Below are positions 6,761 to 12,546 of a stretch of 14,983 nucleotides of DNA, piece by piece (the stretch's first letter is position 1; every line of letters starts with the position of its first letter). This DNA is from Phycisphaerales bacterium UBA2396 (GTDB lineage: Bacteria; Planctomycetota; Phycisphaerae; Phycisphaerales; UBA1924), in the NCBI GenBank assembly GCA_002343325.1, contig DDSG01000165.1:496-15478 (forward strand), given 5' to 3'. Made by a program: the position numbers and the translations under genes. Below the pieces are notes generated by a model that saw only the letters and a program-made list of their open reading frames with translations, was not told the origin of the DNA and did not search any database.

Positions 6761-7132
6761 TCAGCCCGACTTCTTCCTCCGCGCCGCCGCCGCCGCCTCC
6801 TCCTTCAGCGTCCGCCGAATGATCCGGATCAACGCCGACGCGAAGCCCATCGCCAGACCGACCAACATCCCCCAAGGCTGCGTCCCTCGCCACCAATCGA
6901 ACAGCCACCCCAATGCCAATCCCCCGATCACGGTGGCCACGAAGTCAAACGCCACCGCCCACGCCCGCGCCAACTCGCCCAACGACGACCCGCCGGCCCC
7001 GCCCCCACCCTTCGGTGGAGCAGGCTCCTGGCGCAGCACATCAGGGATCCGAAGCCTCGGATCCGTCTCGGGCCCCGGAATCTCCGGAATCACAATGTCC
7101 TCGTCCAACGGGTCGCGGCGGCCGGGCTTCAT
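6761..7132 (-). CDS. atpZ: AtpZ/AtpI-type ATP synthase accessory protein
   Basis: This is a 123-residue protein. Its acidic, proline-rich N-terminal half (residues 1 to about 60, including a GGGGAGG linker) is followed by two transmembrane helices separated by a short turn: FDFVATVIGGLALGWLFDWW, then a GTQPWGM turn and LVGLAMGFASALIRII. The G-x-x-L-G-W-x-x-D pattern followed by T-x-P-W is characteristic of the AtpZ/AtpI 'putative F0F1-ATPase subunit' family. Relatives of this family assist c-ring assembly or form a small cation channel with AtpI. The ATG at 7132 opens the conserved part; its ribosome site is weak (GGCGAG), and it begins 22 bp after the msrA stop. Location at the head of the atp genes supports the call. 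Confidence 0.85.
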   Translation of the reverse strand: MKPGRRDPLDEDIVIPEIPGPETDPRLRIPDVLRQEPAPPKGGGGAGGSSLGELARAWAVAFDFVATVIGGLALGWLFDWWRGTQPWGMLVGLAMGFASALIRIIRRTLKEEAAAAARRKKSG

Positions 7133-7154
7133 CTCGCCAGCATACCCCGGCGCC

Positions 7155-7877
7155 TCACTCCGTCGGCAGGTGGCAGTTATCCAGCCCACGCTTCATCAGG
7201 TACTTCTGGTGGTACTCCTCCGCCCGCCAGAACTTCGGCGCCATCTCCACCACTGTCACGATCGGCCTCCTGAACTTCCCGGACTTCCCCAGCGCACCGA
7301 TCGTCGCTTCCGCCGCCTGCTTCTGCTCTTCGCCGTACGCGAACACCACCGACCGATACTGCGACCCGATATCCGGCCCCTGCCGATTGAGCTGCGTCGG
7401 ATCGTGCAGCTTGAAGAACAGATCCAGCAACTGCTGATAGCTCACCCGCGCCGGATCGAACACCACGTGCACCACTTCGGCGTGCCCTGTTGTGTCCGTG
7501 CACACCTGCTGATACGTCGGATTATCCACCAGGCCGCCCGCATACCCGACTTGCGTCTCGATCACGCCCTCGGTCCGGCGGAAGGTCTCTTCCACGCCCC
7601 AGAAGCACCCCGCCCCGAACATCGCCTCCTTCATCCCCGTCTCCTTGGCCCCAGCGCCCGCCGCCGCAGCAACAGGCCGAACTTCCGGGCCCTGCCCATC
7701 CATGCCCGACCCCGTCCGCCGTTCCGCGCCAACCGCGCCCGCCGCCGCGCCCGAAGGCGATCCCGAGCCGCGCTCGACCGCGCCCACCGAACTCCCATTG
7801 CCACACCCGCCGGCCAACAGCGTCCCGACCAGCATCGCGCCGCCGACGCACCACATCCGAACGTGCATCCGAGCCAT
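7155..7877 (-). CDS. msrA: Peptide methionine sulfoxide reductase MsrA, predicted membrane-anchored lipoprotein
   Basis: MsrA reduces the S-epimer of methionine sulfoxide in oxidized proteins. This 240-residue form has an N-terminal export signal with a lipoprotein-like end (TLLAGGC, Cys25) and a Gly/Ala/Ser-rich spacer to about residue 80. The full MsrA domain follows: GAGCFWG with catalytic Cys91, GYAGG, YQQVCTDTTGHAE, HDPTQLNRQGPDIGSQYRS and AEEYHQKYL. A C-terminal Cys235 (DNCHLPTE) may act in the recycling disulfide. The ATG at 7877 is fixed by GAGGAGG 6 nt upstream; the longer open frame would overlap kdsB and bury the signal. The lipobox has Ala at -3 rather than Leu, so lipidation is likely but not certain. 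It lies 83 bp after kdsB and 22 bp before atpZ. Confidence 0.93.
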   Translation of the reverse strand: MARMHVRMWCVGGAMLVGTLLAGGCGNGSSVGAVERGSGSPSGAAAGAVGAERRTGSGMDGQGPEVRPVAAAAGAGAKETGMKEAMFGAGCFWGVEETFRRTEGVIETQVGYAGGLVDNPTYQQVCTDTTGHAEVVHVVFDPARVSYQQLLDLFFKLHDPTQLNRQGPDIGSQYRSVVFAYGEEQKQAAEATIGALGKSGKFRRPIVTVVEMAPKFWRAEEYHQKYLMKRGLDNCHLPTE

Positions 7878-7960
7878 CGCACACCTCCTCGCCACCCACA
7901 CGCGTACGCCAGCCGCCCCGCCCGAGATCTGCGCATTCTCACGCACCTCCGGCACACTTC

Positions 7961-8755
7961 CTACTTCGCCCGGGCCCGTCCGCTCGACGCACCTTTCCGC
8001 CCCGCCTCCCAACGCTTCACAAACGCCGCGTACTGCTCGGCCGTGTCGATCCCCGCCGGTGCCCGCCCCGAACATACCGCCACCTGAATCCGGTATCCGT
8101 GCCACAACACGCGCAACTGCTCAAGGCTCTCCGCCCGTTCGATCGGGGCCTCCTTGAGCCGAACGTATCTCTTCAGGAACCCCACCCGGTACGCGTACAG
8201 CCCCACATGCCGAAGCGGCGGCTCCAAACCCTCCATCCTCCCATCGCGCACGAACGGCACAAGCGACCGCGAAAAATACAACGCCCGCCCATCCTTGCCC
8301 GTCACCACCTTCACCACGTTCGGATTGGTCGGATCTTCGCCCTTCTCAAAAGGCAGCGCCACCGTCGCGACCTCGGCGCCACTCCCCCTGAGCGCGCGCA
8401 CCGCCGCGTCGATGAACCCCCGCTCCATCTCCGGCTCGTCTCCCTGCACATTCACCACCACGTCCGCGTCCGAAAGCCCGAGCTTGCGGGCGGCCTCGGC
8501 CAATCGGCTCGTCCCGTTCGGATGGCTCGCCCGGGTCATCACACACTCGCCCCCGAACGAGCGGACAACCCCGCGCACTTCCGGCGCATCGGTCGCGATC
8601 ACCACGCGAGACAGACTCTTCGCCCGGCAGGCCGACGCCCACACGTGACGGATCAGAGGCCAACCCGTCTCGCTCAGCAAGACCTTCCCCGGCAGCCGCG
8701 TCGACGCGAGCCGCGCCGGGATGATCGCCACCACGCTCCCGCCACGACGCGCCAT
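7961..8755 (-). CDS. kdsB: 3-deoxy-manno-octulosonate (Kdo) cytidylyltransferase
   Basis: KdsB activates Kdo with CTP to CMP-Kdo for attachment to lipid A in LPS assembly; it works in the cytoplasm. The 264-residue protein (E. coli enzyme about 248) has the nucleotide-binding IPARLASTRLPGK (residues 12-24), VVIATD (51-56), HPNGTSRLAEA (78-88), NVQGDEP (102-108) and the C-terminal ERAESLEQLRVLWHGYRI and GIDTAEQ blocks. The ATG at 8755 has GGGAG 7 nt upstream and lies 28 bp after the TPR gene stop. The C-terminus is a basic Arg/Lys/Ser tail of about 15 residues beyond the usual end. Its presence supports a diderm, LPS-making organism. Confidence 0.95.
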   Translation of the reverse strand: MARRGGSVVAIIPARLASTRLPGKVLLSETGWPLIRHVWASACRAKSLSRVVIATDAPEVRGVVRSFGGECVMTRASHPNGTSRLAEAARKLGLSDADVVVNVQGDEPEMERGFIDAAVRALRGSGAEVATVALPFEKGEDPTNPNVVKVVTGKDGRALYFSRSLVPFVRDGRMEGLEPPLRHVGLYAYRVGFLKRYVRLKEAPIERAESLEQLRVLWHGYRIQVAVCSGRAPAGIDTAEQYAAFVKRWEAGRKGASSGRARAK

Positions 8756-8783
8756 CGCGAATCTCCCTTCGGCCAACGCCGGA

Positions 8784-10259
8784 TCACTTGGCCTTGAGCT
8801 GCTGGACCAGCTTGCCGATCGCCTCACGCTGCACGCGGATGTCGCGGTAGTTGATCTGCTGGATCGCGATCGAGCTGCTGATCTTGTACGCCTCCTCGGC
8901 GGAGGGCAGGTCGCCCTGCTGCTCGCCGAGCTTCCGCAGCGCACACATCAGGTTGTACCGGATCTCAAGCTGAAGATCGGAGCTGATCTCCCGCACCTCG
9001 GTCGCCTGGCGGAACGTCTCGACGGACTCGGGGAGGAAGTCGATCCGCATGAACGCCTGCCCGAGCATGTTGAGCACGTGCCCGCGGAACTTCGGATCGT
9101 TGCGGATCTCCTGGAGCAGGGCGATCGCGTCCTCGAACCGGTCGAGCGCGAAGTACCGCTTCGACAGCTCGAACTTGGGCTTCACGTCCGTCGGGTACGC
9201 CTCGACCTGGACCTTGTATTCCTCGACCTCGCGCTCGACGATCTCCCGCGCGGTGTGCTCGAAAACGCTCCGCACGTCGGGGTCGTTGGGGGCTGCCTCG
9301 AGCATCTTGCGCAGGTCCACGAGGCGGCGCTGCTGCTGGCGGATCGTGATCTCGCCCGCCGCGATCCGGAAACGCACCTGCTGCGTGTCCTTGTGCCCCT
9401 TCATGTAGATGTCATGGGCCTTCTGCTCGTCGACGGGGCGCCCACGCTCCAACAGTCGCTTGGCGTACTTCTCGATCGCGTACTGGTCGGTCGGGCGGGC
9501 GAGATAGTCCTTCTCGCAGTCGGCGATGATGCGGTCGAGCGTCTCCTCGGTCTTGACGATCGACTCCTGCTCGATCAACTGACGCTGCTTGTCCGCGTCG
9601 CGGATCATCCCCCGGAACCCGCCCTGCTGGCCCGCCTGCTCGTATCCGCCCTTCTGCATGGTGGCCGCCGCCGCCAGCGACCGGATTCTCGCGGAGAGCT
9701 CGCCGTCGGCGGGATCGATCTTGAGCGCCTGCTCGGCCGCCGAAACGCTCTTGTCGTGCCGCTCGAGCTTCGAGTACGCCTCACTCAGGCGCAGGAAGGT
9801 GTCCTTGCGGGGCTTCTTCTCGGCCAGCGCGAGCTTGAAGGCCTGATCGGCGATCACGGCACCGACCGGCCCCGCCTGGGCCTTGCCCGCCAGCTCGGCC
9901 GCCCGCACCGCCGCCCCCGCGTCCGTCGGGGCCTGCATCCACTCGAGCAGCGAGGTCACGAAGCGGTCCGCGTCCGTCTTCCCGCTGATGGCCCGGATCG
10001 TCTCCTTGCTGAGCCCCTTCTTCCCGTTGGACCCTTGCTTGAAGGCGTTGACCGCCTGCCAAAGCCCGTCGAGCCCGGCCTGGATCCGCGGATCCTGCCT
10101 CATCCCGTTGCAGTAATGCTGGATGGCGTACTCAAAGTTCTGGGTCTCGTACGCGGTCCGGGCGTGCTCGAAGAACTTCTGCGCCTTCTCGGGGGAGTAA
10201 TCCGCCGGAGAGCCGCCCTCGTCGCCGCCGCCGCCAAGCACTTTGCCAAATAGAGCCAA
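8784..10259 (-). CDS. Tetratricopeptide-repeat protein, cytoplasmic, unknown role
   Basis: This 491-residue protein has no signal peptide or membrane segment. After a short start and a Gly-rich stretch (residues 9-16), TPR-like helix pairs are visible at about 23-57 (YETQNFEYAIQHYCNGMRQDP), 152-185 (SEAYSKLERHDKSVSAAEQALKIDP) and 359-425 (KRYFALDRFEDAIALLQEI and the next pair). The middle (about 200-350) is helical and highly charged, probably coiled coil. TPRs scaffold protein partners, but none can be named. The TTG at 10259 is chosen because GGAAGGA lies about 8 nt upstream, a start MALFGKV is sensible, and the next in-frame ATG falls inside the first TPR. It heads the minus-strand gene run and lies 28 bp before kdsB. 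Confidence 0.85.
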   Translation of the reverse strand: MALFGKVLGGGGDEGGSPADYSPEKAQKFFEHARTAYETQNFEYAIQHYCNGMRQDPRIQAGLDGLWQAVNAFKQGSNGKKGLSKETIRAISGKTDADRFVTSLLEWMQAPTDAGAAVRAAELAGKAQAGPVGAVIADQAFKLALAEKKPRKDTFLRLSEAYSKLERHDKSVSAAEQALKIDPADGELSARIRSLAAAATMQKGGYEQAGQQGGFRGMIRDADKQRQLIEQESIVKTEETLDRIIADCEKDYLARPTDQYAIEKYAKRLLERGRPVDEQKAHDIYMKGHKDTQQVRFRIAAGEITIRQQQRRLVDLRKMLEAAPNDPDVRSVFEHTAREIVEREVEEYKVQVEAYPTDVKPKFELSKRYFALDRFEDAIALLQEIRNDPKFRGHVLNMLGQAFMRIDFLPESVETFRQATEVREISSDLQLEIRYNLMCALRKLGEQQGDLPSAEEAYKISSSIAIQQINYRDIRVQREAIGKLVQQLKAK

Positions 10260-10304
10260 GGCCTTCGTCCTTCCGTGCGCGCCCCATGCCCCCCCATGAC
10301 GCCG

Positions 10305-10332
10305 ATTCTACACCCCCCGCGGGCCGGCGAAC
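10305..10332 (-). promoter_or_regulatory. Possible promoter for the TPR-kdsB-msrA-atp run
   Basis: On the minus strand TAGAAT (10310 to 10305) resembles a -10 box and is preceded by TG. A GTTCGC-like sequence at 10332 to 10327 lies about 16 nt further upstream and is only a poor -35 box. A transcript from here would have a leader of about 40 nt to the TTG start. This AT-richer spot stands out in the otherwise very GC-rich 152-bp divergent gap. The evidence is a consensus match only. Confidence 0.3.
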
Positions 10333-10411
10333 CCTTCCGGGCACCGACCGCACGGGACGCGCCCCCACTCCGGCCGCATCCCGGCCCGTTCGTTCACCAT
10401 ACCATCGACCG

Positions 10412-10963
10412 ATGCCGTCGGATCCCGCCTCGCTCTCGCTTCAGATCTATCCCAAGGACGTCCTGCGCCGCAAGGCCGCCCCCATCGATCCCACCTCCGC
10501 CGAGGTTCGAAAGGTCGCCGAGCGGATGATCGACATGATGTACGACGAAGAAGGCATCGGCCTGGCGGCGCCGCAGGTCGGGCTGCCCTGGCGCCTCTTC
10601 GTCGCCGACGTCCCCGAGAACGACGAGCGGTCCGCCACCGGTACCCCCCCTTCCGCCACCTCCGACGTGGTCGTCTACTGCAACCCCGTGCTCTCCGCCC
10701 CCGTCGGTGCGCCCGTCGCCGCGGAGGAGGGATGCCTGAGCCTCCCCGACATCCGGGGCGACGTCCTCCGCCCCCCCACCATCACCATCACCTACCAGGA
10801 TCTTCACGGGAAGACCATCACCCAGACCGGCACCGGCCTGCTCGCCCGCTGCTGGCAGCACGAGATCGACCACCTCGACGGCGTGCTCATCATCGACAAA
10901 ATGACCTGGGCCAGCCGCCTCAGGACCAAAACCCTCGTGCGAGCTCTGGAACGCGGCGGCTGA
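10412..10963 (+). CDS. def: Peptide deformylase
   Basis: This metallo-enzyme removes the formyl group from the N-terminal methionine of new proteins. All three family motifs are intact: GIGLAAPQVG (residues 48-57, motif GxGxAAxQ), EEGCLSLPD (metal ligand Cys108) and QHEIDHLDG (ligands His150 and His154, catalytic Glu151). The 183 residues include a small Ser/Thr/Pro-rich insert (about residues 70-85) between the first two motifs. The ATG at 10412 is chosen because homology begins at LQIYPKDVLR; the longer open frame upstream reads as Pro/Arg-rich noncoding translation. No Shine-Dalgarno sequence precedes it (upstream bases CCATCGACCG), so initiation may be leaderless or SD-independent. fmt follows after 27 bp, the classic def-fmt pair. 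Confidence 0.96.
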   Translation: MPSDPASLSLQIYPKDVLRRKAAPIDPTSAEVRKVAERMIDMMYDEEGIGLAAPQVGLPWRLFVADVPENDERSATGTPPSATSDVVVYCNPVLSAPVGAPVAAEEGCLSLPDIRGDVLRPPTITITYQDLHGKTITQTGTGLLARCWQHEIDHLDGVLIIDKMTWASRLRTKTLVRALERGG

Positions 10964-10990
10964 GCCGAACGCCCCGGGTACCATGCCGCC

Positions 10991-11950
10991 ATGCGGATCG
11001 CGTACCTCGGCTCCGGTGAGTTCGGCCTGCCCACACTCCGGGCTCTGGCCGATCGGCACACGATCTCCTGCGTCGTCTCGCAGCCCGATCGACCGGCCGG
11101 ACGCGGCAGCAAGCTGACGCCGACACCCATCGCCGCATTCGCCGCCGAACATCTCGCCGGCGTTCCGCTGATCAAACCCGAAGACGTCAACACGCCCGAG
11201 ATCATCGCCGCGATCCACCGCACCCAGCCCGAGGCGATGGTCGTGATCGCCTTCGGGCAGAAGCTCTCGCCGCAGCTTGTCGAGCCGGCGCTGCCGAACT
11301 TTCGCGGCGCGATCAACCTGCACGCGTCGTTGCTCCCCCGGCACCGCGGAGCCGCCCCGATCAACTGGGCGATCCTCAGCGGGGACTCGGTCACAGGCAA
11401 CAGCGTGATCTCCATCGCCCAGCGCATGGACGCGGGGCTGATTTACGGGCAATCCACGCGCCCGATCGAGCCCACGCACACCGCGGGCGAGCTGCACGAC
11501 CTGCTCTCGCAGGACGGCCCGGCGCTTATGCTGCGCGTGCTCGACGAGCTCGCCGCGGGCACCGCCAGGGGGCTCCCCCAGGATGAATCGCTCAAGACCC
11601 GCGCGGGCAAGCTCTCCCGCGAGATGGCGGTGCTCGACCTGCGCGAGCCGGCCGAGGCCTGCCGCCGCCGGATCAACGGGCTCTCGCCGTGGCCCGGGGT
11701 CACCGTTTCGTTCCGAGGTCAACCCCTGAAGCTGCTGCGTGCCCTGTCCCATCCCCAATACCCGATCGACGGCGTACTCCCCGGACAATTCGTGAACCCC
11801 AGGCAGGGGTTCCTTGCGACGGGCGACGGCGCTCTTCAGATTCTCGACGTGCAGCCGGCGGGCAAGCGGGTGATGTCCTGGCCGGACTTTGCGAACGGCG
11901 CCCAAGTCAATCCCGAAGAATCACTCTCGGGAGGGCCGCCCCCGTGCTGA
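10991..11950 (+). CDS. fmt: Methionyl-tRNA formyltransferase
   Basis: Fmt formylates initiator Met-tRNA using 10-formyltetrahydrofolate, the step that Def later reverses on the protein. The 319-residue length is normal. The N-terminal Rossmann-type domain starts at RIAYLGSGEFGLPTLRAL, followed by SQPDRPAGRG. The catalytic region NLHASLLPRHRGAAPINWAI holds Asn109 and His111, and MDAGLIYGQ gives Asp147, the usual Asn-His-Asp set. The C-terminal tRNA-binding domain contains GLSPWPGV. The ATG at 10991 fits homology; there is no clear Shine-Dalgarno sequence and another ATG 8 nt upstream is out of frame. The stop overlaps the GTG start of the next gene by 7 nt, which suggests translational coupling. 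Confidence 0.97.
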   Translation: MRIAYLGSGEFGLPTLRALADRHTISCVVSQPDRPAGRGSKLTPTPIAAFAAEHLAGVPLIKPEDVNTPEIIAAIHRTQPEAMVVIAFGQKLSPQLVEPALPNFRGAINLHASLLPRHRGAAPINWAILSGDSVTGNSVISIAQRMDAGLIYGQSTRPIEPTHTAGELHDLLSQDGPALMLRVLDELAAGTARGLPQDESLKTRAGKLSREMAVLDLREPAEACRRRINGLSPWPGVTVSFRGQPLKLLRALSHPQYPIDGVLPGQFVNPRQGFLATGDGALQILDVQPAGKRVMSWPDFANGAQVNPEESLSGGPPPC

Positions 11951-12537
11951 CCCTGTGGGACATGCTCAAACCGATCGCCGAGGCCCTTCGCCCGAAGGCG
12001 CCCCAGGAGGCTCGTCTCAAGGCCGCGCCAACCCCCTCGCCGAGCAAGTCGGTCAAACCGCGTCAGAAAGACAAGAAGCCGCCGAAGTCCTCCCCCATGC
12101 AGGCCCGCTACGACGCGATGGTCCGCGAGATGCAGGCGAAGTACGGGTTCAAGATCCGCAAGTGGCGCACCGCCTCGTCGGGTGTCGCCAGGCTGACCCA
12201 ATACGCCGACGGGACGACGGTCCGCACGCTGGAGTCGCCGAAGCCCACGGGCCCGATGTCCGCCGCGATCTTCCTGCACGAGGTGGGGCACCACGCCATC
12301 GGTTTCGGCACCTATTCGCCCCGCTGCCTCGAGGAATACCACGCGTGGGCCTTTGCGATCCGAGAGATGGAGCGGCTCGACCTGAACATCACCGAGGCTG
12401 TGCGCACGCGGATGCACCGCTCGCTGAAGTACGCGATCGACAAGGCCCGCCGACGCGGACTTCGTGAACTCCCGCCGGAACTCGCCCCGTTCGACACACC
12501 GCCACCTCCCCGCCGCCGCCGACGCGCCGCGCGGTAG
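11944..12537 (+). CDS. Small putative zinc metallopeptidase (HExxH), unknown family
   Basis: This 197-residue protein has no signal peptide. Residues 1-50 are basic and Pro/Lys-rich, probably disordered. A compact domain follows from about residue 51 (MQARYDAMVREMQAKYGFKI). Its key feature is FLHEVGHHAIGFG with HEVGH at residues 112-116, an exact HExxH zinc motif. CLEEYHAWAFAIREME follows; Glu130 or Glu131 could be the third ligand as in gluzincins, an arrangement also seen in ImmA-like and polyvalent-protein zincins. The C-terminus is a Pro/Arg-rich basic tail. The GTG at 11944 overlaps the fmt stop and has GGGAGG about 9 nt upstream; an ATG at 11962 is the alternative. Substrate and function are unknown; zinc binding is inferred from the motif only. 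Confidence 0.75.
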   Translation: MLTLWDMLKPIAEALRPKAPQEARLKAAPTPSPSKSVKPRQKDKKPPKSSPMQARYDAMVREMQAKYGFKIRKWRTASSGVARLTQYADGTTVRTLESPKPTGPMSAAIFLHEVGHHAIGFGTYSPRCLEEYHAWAFAIREMERLDLNITEAVRTRMHRSLKYAIDKARRRGLRELPPELAPFDTPPPPRRRRRAAR

Positions 12538-12546
12538 GCTCCCGGC

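Noticed and set aside
8721..10253. Plus-strand open frame of 510 codons opposite the TPR gene
   Set aside because: Leu/Arg/Asp-rich mirror translation of a helical charged protein; the minus strand has TPR pattern, ribosome site and correct operon spacing.
10286..10411. 42-codon N-terminal extension of peptide deformylase
   Set aside because: Pro/Arg-rich, outside the conserved domain, and overlaps the likely promoter zone of the divergent TPR gene.
10394..11905. Minus-strand open frame of 503 codons opposite def and fmt
   Set aside because: No recognisable domain, overlaps two certain housekeeping genes completely, and no ribosome site.
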